DNA of 64,000 nt from an uncultured Bacilli bacterium (GCA_934149465.1 CAKPEZ010000002.1:62001-126000); one strand, 5' to 3'; shown: positions 8,146-18,084, numbered from the stretch's first letter. The notes: generated by a model from the sequence alone, not told the origin. Numbers and translations: made by a program.

Positions 8146-9044
8146 AATATAGTATTATAATTCCTGTTTATAATGTAGAAGAGTATTTGGATAGGTGTTT
8201 AAAAAGTATTTTAAATCAAACATACTCTAACTATGAAGTTATTATTGTTAATGATGGAAGTCCTGATAACAGTGATAATATAATAAAGTCCTATGAAAAA
8301 GAAGATAAACGTTTTAAAGAATATAAGAAAGTAAATGGTGGGCTTAGTGATGCCAGAAACTATGGATTAAAATATGCAACCGGAGATTATCTAATATTTA
8401 TAGATGCTGATGATTATATAGAAAGTAATTACTTAGAAAAAGTAAATGATGTATTAGAAAGAAATAAGGATATAGATGTTCTAAAATTTAAGATTAAACT
8501 AGTTGATGAAGGGGAAAATCTTATTAGAATGGAAAATGGTCTTAATAAAGAGGGAGTAACTTCTTTTGAAGAACTTGTTAAATTAGAATTCTTAGAACCA
8601 GCTTGGAGCTATGTATATAAATTATCTTTTTGGAAAGAAAATAATTTTACTTATCTAAAAGGAATGATTCATGAAGATTTTGGACTTACTCCAGAAATAT
8701 TAATGAAAGCAAATAAAATATATTACTTAAATTCTTATCTATATAACTACGTTCAAAGAAATGGAAGTATTATGAGTTCTAATAATAAAGAAAAACTCCA
8801 TAAAAAAGCTTATGACATGTTATATCAATATGATCGCTTAATAAAGATTAATTATAATAAAGATACTAAAGTTTATAAAAGCTTTTTAGCAAACGCTCTT
8901 ATTTCTAAAACAAATACTCTAGATAAAGAAGAACAAAAAAAATATAAAGAAGAATTAAGAAAAAGAAAAGTAATAGATAATTTAATAGATGATACTTTAA
9001 AAAGAAAAATAAAAAAAATTATATATAAGATTTTTTGGAGGTAA
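8142..9044 (+). CDS. Glycosyltransferase family 2 (GT-A fold)
   Basis: An inverting glycosyltransferase of 300 residues with the usual N-terminus YSIIIPVYNVEEYLDRCLKS, the nucleotide-binding VNDGSPD and the metal-binding DADD in FIDADDY (near residues 87-93). Residues about 180-300 form a helical, Lys-rich tail likely to lie on the membrane. Its start overlaps the preceding stop by 4 bp (ATGA), with only a weak ribosome site, so translation is probably coupled. One of the repeat-unit transferases of the locus; sugar specificity is unknown. Confidence 0.9.
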   Translation: MKYSIIIPVYNVEEYLDRCLKSILNQTYSNYEVIIVNDGSPDNSDNIIKSYEKEDKRFKEYKKVNGGLSDARNYGLKYATGDYLIFIDADDYIESNYLEKVNDVLERNKDIDVLKFKIKLVDEGENLIRMENGLNKEGVTSFEELVKLEFLEPAWSYVYKLSFWKENNFTYLKGMIHEDFGLTPEILMKANKIYYLNSYLYNYVQRNGSIMSSNNKEKLHKKAYDMLYQYDRLIKINYNKDTKVYKSFLANALISKTNTLDKEEQKKYKEELRKRKVIDNLIDDTLKRKIKKIIYKIFWR

Positions 9045-9045
9045 T

Positions 9046-9906
9046 ATGATAACAGTATTTACGCCTAGTTATAATAGAAAGAAAGAACTTAGTAATTTAT
9101 ATAATTCTTTATTAAAACAAGATACTAAAGACTTTGAATGGCTTATTGTTGATGATGGATCTAAAGATGATACTAAAGACTATGTTTTATCTTTAAAAAA
9201 AGAAAATAAAATAAATATTAACTATGTATATAAAGAAAATGGTGGGAAACAGTCAGCTTATAATAAAGGCTTAGAAAGCGCTAATGGGGATATCTTCTTA
9301 TGTATAGATTCTGATGATATCTTAAAAGAAAATATCTTAGAAATGATTAGTAAAGATTTCTCTAAAATAAAAAAAGATAAAGAAATTGCTGGCATTATGT
9401 ATATTCAGGGTTTTATAAAAGATAAAAAGAAAGTTATTGGTACACTTTTTCCGTTTGATGATATGGTAGATACTTATTATAATGTTTATCATAAACATCA
9501 TGTTACTGGAGATAAATTAGTAGTACTTAAAACAAGTGTTGCTAGAGAGTATTATTTTCCTTTAATAAAAGGGGAAAAGTTTGTACCAGAAGCTTTAATA
9601 TTTAATAGAATTTCTTTAAAATATAAATTCTTATGTAAAAACACAATAACTAGTTATAAAGATTACTTAGAAGGAGGATATTCTTCTAATTACTTTAACT
9701 TAGTAAAAAGAAATCCTTTAGGAAATAGATTATACTTTAAAGAACTATATAACATGGAAAAATCTTTATATAATGTATATGGCTATATACTATTTAGCAT
9801 TTATGGTAAAAAAAGCTTTAAAGAAACAATTAAAGATCATCCTTCTAAAATAAAAGTATTTATCTTATATTTACCAGTAAAAATTATAAGTATTATTAGA
9901 AAGTAG
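9046..9906 (+). CDS. Glycosyltransferase family 2
   Basis: A second GT-A transferase (286 residues), distinct from its neighbour: it begins MITVFTPSYNRKKEL, has VDDGSKDDT for nucleotide binding and CIDSDDIL for the metal. The middle segment around YYNVYHKHHVTGDK resembles capsule/teichoic-type GT2 enzymes of Firmicutes. A strong ribosome site (GGAGG) lies at the stop of the previous gene, one base away. The C-terminus is basic and hydrophobic, consistent with membrane attachment. Specificity unknown. Confidence 0.9.
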   Translation: MITVFTPSYNRKKELSNLYNSLLKQDTKDFEWLIVDDGSKDDTKDYVLSLKKENKININYVYKENGGKQSAYNKGLESANGDIFLCIDSDDILKENILEMISKDFSKIKKDKEIAGIMYIQGFIKDKKKVIGTLFPFDDMVDTYYNVYHKHHVTGDKLVVLKTSVAREYYFPLIKGEKFVPEALIFNRISLKYKFLCKNTITSYKDYLEGGYSSNYFNLVKRNPLGNRLYFKELYNMEKSLYNVYGYILFSIYGKKSFKETIKDHPSKIKVFILYLPVKIISIIRK

Positions 9907-9913
9907 GAATATT

Positions 9914-10957
9914 ATGAAAATAAACATTATGACAATGCAGACAGCACCCAATTTTCATGCTGGTCAAAAAGCTCCTAGTGATATAATTGAAATATTAAAA
10001 CAAGATTATCAAGTAAGAACAACTTTTTTTGATGAGCAAAAAACAAAAAATCCTGTTAAAAAGATTACTAAAAGATTAAAATATGCTTATGAATTTATTA
10101 AAGCAAGATTAAGAGGAGAAATAGTAATATTACAGTTTCCTCTTCCAGAAGTATCTAATATATTAAATAAGATTTTCATTTTTAACATGTCTTTTCTAAA
10201 TAAAAAGAAGACTATAATTTTAATTCATGATTTAAATGGCCTTCGCTTTCAAGATAATTCTTTATATAAAAGAGAAATAGCAAGATTAAATAAAGTAAAT
10301 TATATTATAGTACATAATGATATAATGAAAAAGAAATTAAAAGAATCTGGCGTAAATAAAAAAATGTATTCCTTAGGAATATTTGATTATTTATGTAATG
10401 ATACTTCAAAAACTACTACAAAGAAAAATGGGGATAAAATAAAAATAGTATATGCTGGTAACTTAGTAAAAGAAAAAAGCCCATTTATCCATGAGATTAG
10501 CAAAAATAATATAAATTATATCTTGAATTTATATGGAGTTGGAATTAATAAAGATTTAGCACCTAATATCATTTATAAAGGGAAATATAGTGCAGATGAA
10601 CTTCCTAGTAAATTAGATGGAGATCTAGGATTAATCTGGGATGGAAAAGCAGATACAAGTGATGAAAACTATCAAATGAAAAATTATACTAAATATAATA
10701 ATCCTCATAAATTATCTTGCTATATGGCAGCAGGATTACCTGTAATAGTATGGGAAAAAGCAGCAATAAGTAAATTTGTTAAAGATAATAATATTGGATA
10801 TACTATAAAGAAAATAGATGATATAAACATTCTAGATTTTTCTGATTTAAAAGAAAAAGCAGAAAATGTCAAAAAAATAGAAGAAAAAGTTCAAAACGGA
10901 GAATATACTAAAAGCGTTATTAAGAAAATATTAAAAGATATGGGGGAGATAAAATGA
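9914..10957 (+). CDS. Galactofuranosyltransferase-like protein (WbbI-type)
   Basis: A 347-residue GT-B protein that resembles beta-1,6-galactofuranosyltransferases of the WbbI type. The N-terminus has MTMQTAPNFHAGQKA; the nucleotide-sugar region contains NYTKYNNPHKLSCYMAAGLP followed by VIVWEKAAI, a signature of that family, then NNIGYTI. It is followed with a 4-bp overlap by UDP-galactopyranose mutase, which makes the UDP-galactofuranose donor, so the pairing supports transfer of galactofuranose. Linkage and acceptor are inferred only. Confidence 0.82.
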   Translation: MKINIMTMQTAPNFHAGQKAPSDIIEILKQDYQVRTTFFDEQKTKNPVKKITKRLKYAYEFIKARLRGEIVILQFPLPEVSNILNKIFIFNMSFLNKKKTIILIHDLNGLRFQDNSLYKREIARLNKVNYIIVHNDIMKKKLKESGVNKKMYSLGIFDYLCNDTSKTTTKKNGDKIKIVYAGNLVKEKSPFIHEISKNNINYILNLYGVGINKDLAPNIIYKGKYSADELPSKLDGDLGLIWDGKADTSDENYQMKNYTKYNNPHKLSCYMAAGLPVIVWEKAAISKFVKDNNIGYTIKKIDDINILDFSDLKEKAENVKKIEEKVQNGEYTKSVIKKILKDMGEIK

Positions 10958-12075
10958 AATATGATTATTTAATCGTTGGAGCTGGCTTATTTGGATCTAC
11001 TTTTGCATATGAAATGACTAAAAGAGGAAAAAAATGCATAGTAATAGAAAAAAGAAATCACATAGGTGGAAATATTTACTGTGAAAAAATTAATAATATT
11101 AATGTTCATAAATACGGAGCACATATATTTCATACTAGTAATAAAGAAATTTGGGATTATCTAAATAACTTTACAGAATTTAATAATTATATAAATTCAC
11201 CAATTGCTAATTATAAAGGTGAATTATATAATATGCCATTTAATATGAATACTTTTACTAAAATATGGAAAGACGTAGTAACTCCAGATGATGCTAAAGC
11301 AAAAATAGAACAAGAAAAACTTCTTATAACTGGAAAAGAACCAGCTAACTTAGAAGAGCAAGCAATATCTTTAGTAGGTAGAACTATTTATGAAAAATTA
11401 GTTAAAGGATATACAGAAAAGCAGTGGGGAAGAGATTGTAAAGATTTACCAGCTTTTATTATAAAAAGATTACCAGTAAGATATGTATTTAATAATAATT
11501 ACTTTAATGATCGTTATCAAGGAATTCCAGTAAATGGCTATAACGTAATTATTGAGAAAATGCTTGAAGGATCTGACGTTATTTTAAATACTGATTATTT
11601 AAGAGATAAAGAGAAATATAATAATATGGCAAAAAAAGTTATATATACAGGAATGATTGATGAATATTATAATTATTCTCTTGGCAATTTAGAATATCGT
11701 TCTTTAACTTTTGAAAATGAAATTCTTCCTGATAATGATAATTATCAAGGAGTAGCGGTAGTTAACTATACTGATAGAGATACTCCTTATACTAGAATAA
11801 TTGAACATAAACACTTTGAATTTAACGATTGTAAAGGAACTATTATTACTAAAGAATATCCTAAAAAGTGGAATCTTAAAGATGAAGCTTATTATCCAGT
11901 TAATGATTCAAAAAATAATGATTTATATAATAAATATCTAGAATTATCTAAAAAAGAAGATAAAGTAATTTTTGGAGGAAGATTAGGAGAATATAAATAT
12001 TATGATATGGATAAAGTTATTATAGCTTCTTTAGAATTAGTAAAGCGCCTAGAGAAAAGAGAAAATACTTTATGA
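10954..12075 (+). CDS. glf: UDP-galactopyranose mutase
   Basis: A flavoenzyme converting UDP-galactopyranose to UDP-galactofuranose. The N-terminal FAD-binding motif is GAGLFGSTFA (about residues 8-17), followed by RNHIGGNIY and KYGAHIFHTS, all strongly conserved in Glf; GYTEKQWGRD and the C-terminal VIFGGRLGEYKYYDMD complete the fit. Length (373) matches the family. It starts inside the previous stop codon (ATGA) and ends inside the next start, so it is translationally coupled on both sides. With galE downstream supplying UDP-galactose, it explains how the locus makes its galactofuranose donor. Confidence 0.96.
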   Translation: MKYDYLIVGAGLFGSTFAYEMTKRGKKCIVIEKRNHIGGNIYCEKINNINVHKYGAHIFHTSNKEIWDYLNNFTEFNNYINSPIANYKGELYNMPFNMNTFTKIWKDVVTPDDAKAKIEQEKLLITGKEPANLEEQAISLVGRTIYEKLVKGYTEKQWGRDCKDLPAFIIKRLPVRYVFNNNYFNDRYQGIPVNGYNVIIEKMLEGSDVILNTDYLRDKEKYNNMAKKVIYTGMIDEYYNYSLGNLEYRSLTFENEILPDNDNYQGVAVVNYTDRDTPYTRIIEHKHFEFNDCKGTIITKEYPKKWNLKDEAYYPVNDSKNNDLYNKYLELSKKEDKVIFGGRLGEYKYYDMDKVIIASLELVKRLEKRENTL

Positions 12076-13151
12076 AAAAGAAGTTATTAGTATTTGGCTA
12101 TAATATGCAGATGGGCGGAGCAGAAAAAGCTCTAACTGATACTTTAAAATATTTATCTCCTTTCTGTGAAATAGATTTATATTTACTAAAAAAAGAAGGA
12201 ACTCTTCTTTCAGAAGTTCCTTCTAACGTAAATATCTATCAAATGAGAAATAATATATTTTCTTATCTATTATTTAGATTTATTCCTTTCTTTAGAAAAA
12301 GAAAAATTAATAAGATTGCAAATAAAAAAGATTACTATGCAGTATTTGGTTACATGGAAGGAAGAAGTGGAACTTGGGTAGCTGATATCAAAAAGAAAAT
12401 AAAAAAATATGCTTGGATTCATAATGATGTTTTTAAATTTGATATTGGAATATCCGATAAAGAAGCTAAAAATACTTATAATAAATTAGATAAAGTAATA
12501 TGCGTATCTAAACAAGCAAAAGAAAACTTTTGTAAAAAATATGGAATATCTTCTAATAAAGTTATTGTAATATATAATTTTATTAACGAAGAAGAAATTC
12601 TAAAAAAAGCAGATGCTTTTAAAGTAAATAATAAAAGATTTACTTTTGTAAATGTTGCTAAAATGCGAGATCAAAAAAGGCAAGATCGTTTAGTAAAAGC
12701 TGCTAAAGTATTAAAAGAAGAAGGATTTGATTTTGAAATACAATTAATAGGGGATGGACCTAATTATGAAAAAATAAAGAAGATGGTAGAAGATTATAAC
12801 GTTTCTGATATCGTTATATTAAAAGGATTACAAACAAATCCTTATCCCTATATAAAAAATGCAGACTTTTTTATTCTAACTAGTTATATGGAAGGATATG
12901 GAATTGTTATAAAAGAAGCACTTCTTTTAAAGACAAAGATAGTAACAACTAGAGTAACTGGACCTGTAGAAATATTAGAAAATGGTAAATATGGCTTAAT
13001 AATGGAAAATACTGATGAAGCTGTTATAGATAAAATGAGAGAAATTCTTTTAAATAAAAATAATTATAAAAACTTAGAAAAAGTATTGTATAATTATAAA
13101 GGCGATAACGAAATAATTAAAAAGCAAACTTTAAAATTATTAGATTTATAA
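12072..13151 (+). CDS. Glycosyltransferase family 4
   Basis: A 359-residue GT-B retaining transferase. The acceptor domain begins LLVFGYNMQMGGAEKALTD; the donor domain has FVNVAKMRDQKRQDRLVKA and the EX7E motif in TSYMEGYGIVIKEA, where both glutamates are present. Resembles capsular enzymes that add Glc, GlcNAc or Gal. It overlaps glf by 4 bp and is 20 bp from the polymerase-transferase fusion. Confidence 0.9.
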   Translation: MKKKLLVFGYNMQMGGAEKALTDTLKYLSPFCEIDLYLLKKEGTLLSEVPSNVNIYQMRNNIFSYLLFRFIPFFRKRKINKIANKKDYYAVFGYMEGRSGTWVADIKKKIKKYAWIHNDVFKFDIGISDKEAKNTYNKLDKVICVSKQAKENFCKKYGISSNKVIVIYNFINEEEILKKADAFKVNNKRFTFVNVAKMRDQKRQDRLVKAAKVLKEEGFDFEIQLIGDGPNYEKIKKMVEDYNVSDIVILKGLQTNPYPYIKNADFFILTSYMEGYGIVIKEALLLKTKIVTTRVTGPVEILENGKYGLIMENTDEAVIDKMREILLNKNNYKNLEKVLYNYKGDNEIIKKQTLKLLDL

Positions 13152-13171
13152 AGTAATATAAGGAGTTAAAC

Positions 13172-15739
13172 ATGAAAGAACAAGCACAGAAGAAAATCTT
13201 AAATATTATTTTAATATTTATATTATTACAACCAATTTTTGATATATTATCAAGATTAGCAATATTAGACTATATTCCAAATATTTCTACTTATGTAAAG
13301 CCATTATTTGTCTTTGGAATAAGTGGATATTTATTATTTAAATATAGCAATATAAAAAAGAAATGGTATTTATATATAACCATTTTTGCCTTATTTATGA
13401 TTAGTCATTTATATTTATTATATAAACTACTAACTCCAGTACCAGTTATACTTCATGAAGCAAGATTTATGATTAATATAGCTTATATGATTGCTCTTTA
13501 TATTGGGTTATATACTTTATATAACCAGTATACTAATAAAGAAGAAATGCTACGGAAAATAAAGAATACTGTTTTAATAACGTTTATTTTATACTTTGTT
13601 TTATACTTACTAGCAGTAGTAACAGGAACTTCTGGAATGACTTATGAAGTAGCAGATAAAAATAAATTAGGGTTTAAAGGTTGGTATGATTCAGGTCAAA
13701 TATTAGGACATGCCTTTTCAATTATGTTTCCTGTTTTATTATATACTATTCTAAAACCAAAAACTAAGAAAATTCTTAGGGTATTATTCTTAAGTCTTGC
13801 CTTAATAGTAGTATCCTTACTTGGAACAAAAGTACCATACTTTATTACTATTGTTGTTTTAATATTATACTTAATTATTGTTCTTGGTATTAAGATTTTT
13901 AATAAAGACTTTAAACAAAATTGGTTTAATTTTTGCTTAGTATTTTTCTCTTTGCTAATAATGATTGTTACTTATCGTTATACTCCAGTAGCATATAATA
14001 CTAATATAAATTACTTAAATTCTCTTATTAATGTTAAAGATTATAATCTAGATTCTATTAGTGGTAGCGATAAGACTATGAGTTATGATGATATTATAAA
14101 GACTTATCCTAATGAAGATGTTAATGATTTAGTAAAATATGCTACTTGGAGTAAGGAATCTAGTGATTATCTAGAAACTTTATTTAGAAAAGAAGTAATT
14201 CATCCATCTGATACTAGGGCAAAACAATTTTTCTATTCTTATAAAAAATATAGTCTTTCTTCACTAAAATATAAAATGCTTGGAATAGGCTTTTTAAATC
14301 AAGATTCTCTTTTATCATTAGAAGGAGATTTCTTTATGGCTTTATTTAATTTTGGAATAATAGGATTCTTACTATTTTTATATATTCCTCTTAAGTATTT
14401 CTTTTATTCAATTTATTTTATATTAAAGCATTTAAAGAATATTGACTTAGAGACATATATGATTTTTATGGGGCTTGGAATATTCTTTTGTATAAGTATT
14501 TATGCTGGATATACTTATATATATACAAACTTTTCTTGCTTCTTAGTACTTCTTCTAATTATGCTGCAAGCTAGTTTAGATGTAGTACTTATAAAAAATC
14601 CTAAGAAGATAAAGAATATTACTTTCTTATCTCTTCATTTAGGATATGGTGGAATAGAAAGCGCTACTATTAATTCTGCTAATGCTTTATCAGATAAATA
14701 TAATATAGAGATAGTATCTTTTTATAATTTAAAAAAGAATGCCGTTAAAAATATTAAGTCTAATATTAAGATAACTTATTTATATAATGGTGAACCTAAT
14801 AAAGAGAAAATAATAGAATATCTTAAGAATAAGAAATATTTCTTAGGATTAATAGAAGGATTTAAAGCATTTATTATCTTATTAAAAAAGAAATTCTTAG
14901 TAATAAGAAAGATAATCTTTAGCAAAAGTGATGCTATAGTATCTACTAGAATGGAATTTAACTTATTATTAAATAAATATGGTAAAAAAGAAACTCTAAA
15001 AATAGCCCAAGAACATCAATATCATAACAATAATAAAAAGTACTTAAGACATATTAGAAATGATTATAATAATATAGATTATCTTTGTGCATTAACTACT
15101 TGCTTAAAAGAAGATTATGAAAAGCTTCTTATAAATAATAATCATACTAAAGTAGTACTTTTACCTAATATGTTAGTAAATTATCCAAAAGAAAAAAGTA
15201 ATCTAGATAATAAGAATATAATTACTGTTAGTAGATTAGATATTGGTAAAAGAAATAATGAAATTATGAAAATATTTAGCAAAATAGAAATACCAGATAG
15301 TAAATTATATATAATTGGTGATGGAAAAGAATATAATAATCTTTTAAAGTTAAAAGATGAGCTTAATTTAAAAGATAATGTTTTGTTAACTGGATATTTA
15401 TCTCATAATGAAATATCATCTTATATGTTATCTTCTTCAGTATTTTTAATGGCTTCTATTACTGAAGGATTACCAATGGTATTATTAGAAGCTATGAGTT
15501 ATGGAATTCCTTGTATAGCATATTTTACTCCATCAGGAACTGGAGATATTATTAAAGATGGATATAATGGATATCTAATTAAAGATAGAAATGAAACTAG
15601 ATATATTAAATGTCTAAAGGAAATTCTTAATAATAAAGAATTAAGAAAAGAAATGGGCGAGAATGCGGTTAAGACTGCTAATAAATTTAGTAAAGAAAAT
15701 ATCTTAATTATTTGGGAAAATATCTTAAATCGTCGTTAA
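13172..15739 (+). CDS. Wzy-like polymerase fused to a family 4 glycosyltransferase
   Basis: An 855-residue two-part protein. Residues about 1-470 are hydrophobic with 10 or more membrane helices and a large outside loop (about 280-375), resembling O-antigen polymerase/ligase (Wzy/WaaL) proteins. From about residue 480 a full GT-B transferase follows, with LSLHLGYGGIESATIN at its start, TVSRLDIGKRNNEI in the donor domain and EX7E as TEGLPMVLLEA. Both halves look intact and are in one frame; AAGGAGT precedes the ATG. The fusion implies that addition of one sugar and polymerisation happen in one complex. Wzy sequences are poorly conserved, so the N-terminal call rests on topology and position. 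Confidence 0.8.
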   Translation: MKEQAQKKILNIILIFILLQPIFDILSRLAILDYIPNISTYVKPLFVFGISGYLLFKYSNIKKKWYLYITIFALFMISHLYLLYKLLTPVPVILHEARFMINIAYMIALYIGLYTLYNQYTNKEEMLRKIKNTVLITFILYFVLYLLAVVTGTSGMTYEVADKNKLGFKGWYDSGQILGHAFSIMFPVLLYTILKPKTKKILRVLFLSLALIVVSLLGTKVPYFITIVVLILYLIIVLGIKIFNKDFKQNWFNFCLVFFSLLIMIVTYRYTPVAYNTNINYLNSLINVKDYNLDSISGSDKTMSYDDIIKTYPNEDVNDLVKYATWSKESSDYLETLFRKEVIHPSDTRAKQFFYSYKKYSLSSLKYKMLGIGFLNQDSLLSLEGDFFMALFNFGIIGFLLFLYIPLKYFFYSIYFILKHLKNIDLETYMIFMGLGIFFCISIYAGYTYIYTNFSCFLVLLLIMLQASLDVVLIKNPKKIKNITFLSLHLGYGGIESATINSANALSDKYNIEIVSFYNLKKNAVKNIKSNIKITYLYNGEPNKEKIIEYLKNKKYFLGLIEGFKAFIILLKKKFLVIRKIIFSKSDAIVSTRMEFNLLLNKYGKKETLKIAQEHQYHNNNKKYLRHIRNDYNNIDYLCALTTCLKEDYEKLLINNNHTKVVLLPNMLVNYPKEKSNLDNKNIITVSRLDIGKRNNEIMKIFSKIEIPDSKLYIIGDGKEYNNLLKLKDELNLKDNVLLTGYLSHNEISSYMLSSSVFLMASITEGLPMVLLEAMSYGIPCIAYFTPSGTGDIIKDGYNGYLIKDRNETRYIKCLKEILNNKELRKEMGENAVKTANKFSKENILIIWENILNRR

Positions 15740-15763
15740 TTTACTTTAAAAGGAGGCTTAATA

Positions 15764-16867
15764 ATGAAAAAGATAATACTTACTGGAGATAGACCTACTG
15801 GAAAGTTACACCTAGGACATTATGTTGGCTCTTTAAAAAGAAGAGTAGAATTACAAAATTCTAATGAATTTGATGAAATATATATAGAAATTGCTGATTC
15901 TCAAGCAATAACTGATAATGCATATGATTTAGAAAAAGTAAGAAGAAACGTTATTGAAGTAGCATTAGATTATCTTGCTTGTGGGATTGATCCTAAAAAA
16001 AGTGTAATTTTTGTTCAATCACAAATACCTGAATTATGTGAATTAACATTTTATTATTTAAATTTAGTAACATTATCAAGATTACAAAGAAATCCTACAA
16101 TTAAAGAAGAAATAAAATTAAGAGGATTTAATGCAAGTATTCCAACTGGATTTCTTATTTATCCAGTTAGCCAAGCTGCTGATATAACTGCATTTGATGC
16201 TAATGTTATACCAGTTGGCGAAGATCAATTACCTATGATTGAACAAACTAGAGAAATAGTTAGAACATTTAATAATTTATATGGTAATGTACTAACAAAT
16301 CCGAAAGCACAACTTCCAGAAAATCAAATTTGTTCTAGATTACCTGGTATTGATGGGAAAACTAAAATGAGTAAATCACTAGGTAATTGCATATATATAT
16401 CAGATGAACCAGAAGATATAAAAAGAAAAGTAATGGCAATGTTTACTGATCCAAATCATTTAAAAGTAGAAGATCCAGGAACAATCGAAAATAATACAGT
16501 CTTTATCTATTTAGATGCTTTTTGTAAAAATGAACATTTTGAAAAGTATCTTCCTGAATATAAAAGCTTAGATGAATTAAAAGATCATTATAAACGTGGT
16601 GGTTTAGGAGATGTTAAAATAAAAAAATTCTTAAATAATATTTTACAAGAAGAACTAGAACCAATTAGAAAAAGAAGAAAAGAATATGAAAAGCATATTC
16701 CAGAAATTTATCAAATGCTAAAAGATGGCAGTGAAAAAGCAAGAAAGAAAGCTGCTAGTAAAATGGAAGAAGTAAAAAATGCTATGAGAATAAATTATTT
16801 TGATGATTTAAATCTAATTAATGATCAAGTAAAAAAATATAGTGATAAAAATAGCAGTGAACTTTAA
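15764..16867 (+). CDS. trpS: Tryptophanyl-tRNA synthetase
   Basis: Charges tRNA(Trp). A class I synthetase with the HIGH-type signature in GDRPTGKLHLGHYVGS (the ATP site) and the second signature in KTKMSKSLGN. GFLIYPVSQAADI and VGEDQLPMIEQTREI are typical TrpRS sequences around the Trp pocket. Length (367) is normal for the long bacterial variant. AAAGGAGG lies 8-10 bp before the ATG. It sits 24 bp behind the polysaccharide genes with no promoter or T-box leader between, so it is probably read from that operon, an unusual setting for this housekeeping gene. Confidence 0.96.
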   Translation: MKKIILTGDRPTGKLHLGHYVGSLKRRVELQNSNEFDEIYIEIADSQAITDNAYDLEKVRRNVIEVALDYLACGIDPKKSVIFVQSQIPELCELTFYYLNLVTLSRLQRNPTIKEEIKLRGFNASIPTGFLIYPVSQAADITAFDANVIPVGEDQLPMIEQTREIVRTFNNLYGNVLTNPKAQLPENQICSRLPGIDGKTKMSKSLGNCIYISDEPEDIKRKVMAMFTDPNHLKVEDPGTIENNTVFIYLDAFCKNEHFEKYLPEYKSLDELKDHYKRGGLGDVKIKKFLNNILQEELEPIRKRRKEYEKHIPEIYQMLKDGSEKARKKAASKMEEVKNAMRINYFDDLNLINDQVKKYSDKNSSEL

Positions 16868-16904
16868 TTAAATGTAAAAAAAGTTTTCTACTTAGATAAG
16901 TAGC

Positions 16905-16956
16905 AAAATGAACATAATTTCTATTTTTATTTAGGAAATATGTTCATTTTTTTCTT
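16905..16956 (+). terminator. Strong Rho-independent terminator after trpS
   Basis: A 12-bp stem (AAAATGAACATA / TATGTTCATTTT), extended inwards by TTTC/GGAAA with a bulge, followed by a T-rich tract. A smaller hairpin (CTACTT-AGAT-AAGTAG, 16888-16903) precedes it. Confidence 0.85.
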
Positions 16957-17023
16957 TATATGAATAAAAAACTACTTAATACTTAACTATGACATTAACT
17001 TGACAGATTGAATCTACTTTTTA

Positions 17024-17052
17024 TTTACATCTTAATAATCAAATGTTATACT
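17024..17052 (+). promoter_or_regulatory. SigA promoter of galE
   Basis: TTTACA (17024-17029), 17-bp spacer, TATACT (17047-17052) with the extended TG two bases before. A TTGACA at 17000 has no matching -10 box. Confidence 0.75.
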
Positions 17053-17077
17053 TTAAGTGAAAGGAATGGTATTTTTT

Positions 17078-18076
17078 ATGACAATATTAGTAACTGGTGG
17101 GGCTGGATATATTGGAAGCCACACTTGTGTAGAATTATTAAATAGTGGGTATGATGTTATTGTAATTGATAACTTCTGTAACTCTAAGAAAAGCGTATTA
17201 GACAAAGTTTATCAAATAACTGGTAAAAAAGTGAAATTATATGAAAATGATGTATGTGATGTAGAAGCATTAACTAAAATATTTGAAGAAAATAAAATAG
17301 ATGCAGTTATTCACTTTGCTGGATTAAAAGCAGTAGGAGAAAGCGTTGAAAAACCTTTATTATATTATCGTAATAACTTAGATAGTACACTTTCTTTATG
17401 CGAAGTTATGAGCAAATATAACTGTAAGAAATTAGTATTTAGTAGCAGTGCGACTGTATATGGAGCACCTGCTAAACTTCCAATTACTGAAGATATGCCT
17501 CTTTCAGTAACGAATCCTTATGGAGCAACCAAATTATTTATTGAAAGAATACTAGAAGACTTATATGTAGCAGATCCATCTTTTAGCATTGCTTTACTTC
17601 GTTACTTTAATCCAATTGGGGCACATGAATCTGGATTATTAGGTGAAGATCCAAATGGTATTCCAAATAATTTAATGCCATATATTGTAAAAGTTGCTAC
17701 TGGTGAATTAGAAGAATTAAAAGTATTTGGTAATGACTATAATACAGTTGATGGAACAGGCGTAAGAGATTACATTCATGTAGTAGATTTAGCTAAAGGA
17801 CATGTAAAAGCTATTGAAAAAGTATTAAGTGGAACTGGAGTAGATGCTTATAATCTTGGAACAGGAGAAGGTTACAGCGTTCTTCAAATAGTAGATGCAT
17901 TTGAAAAAGGAAATAACCTTAAAATAAATTATAAGATAGTAGGAAGAAGACCTGGAGATATTGATGCTTGTTATAGTGATCCTAGTAAAGCATATAATAT
18001 CTTACACTGGAAAGCTAATCTTACTTTAGATGATATGGTTAAATCAGCATATAACTTTGCTAAAAAAAATAAATAG
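17078..18076 (+). CDS. galE: UDP-glucose 4-epimerase
   Basis: Interconverts UDP-glucose and UDP-galactose (and possibly the GlcNAc/GalNAc pair) with tightly bound NAD. The Rossmann motif GGAGYIGSH is at residues 7-15, the catalytic Ser/Tyr/Lys are in SSSATVYG and NPYGATK, and RYFNPIGAH and GTGVRDYIHVVDLA are typical GalE segments. The ATG at 17078 gives the conserved start MTILVTGGAGYIGSH; AAAGGAA lies about 12 bp upstream, and the in-frame GTG at 17057 and ATG at 17066 would extend past the family's usual N-terminus. It supplies UDP-galactose to Glf and to the transferases of the locus. Confidence 0.96.
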   Translation: MTILVTGGAGYIGSHTCVELLNSGYDVIVIDNFCNSKKSVLDKVYQITGKKVKLYENDVCDVEALTKIFEENKIDAVIHFAGLKAVGESVEKPLLYYRNNLDSTLSLCEVMSKYNCKKLVFSSSATVYGAPAKLPITEDMPLSVTNPYGATKLFIERILEDLYVADPSFSIALLRYFNPIGAHESGLLGEDPNGIPNNLMPYIVKVATGELEELKVFGNDYNTVDGTGVRDYIHVVDLAKGHVKAIEKVLSGTGVDAYNLGTGEGYSVLQIVDAFEKGNNLKINYKIVGRRPGDIDACYSDPSKAYNILHWKANLTLDDMVKSAYNFAKKNK

Positions 18077-18084
18077 GACAAAGT

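Noticed and set aside
15740..15763. T-box riboswitch before trpS
   Set aside because: Only 24 bp are available and there is no leader structure.
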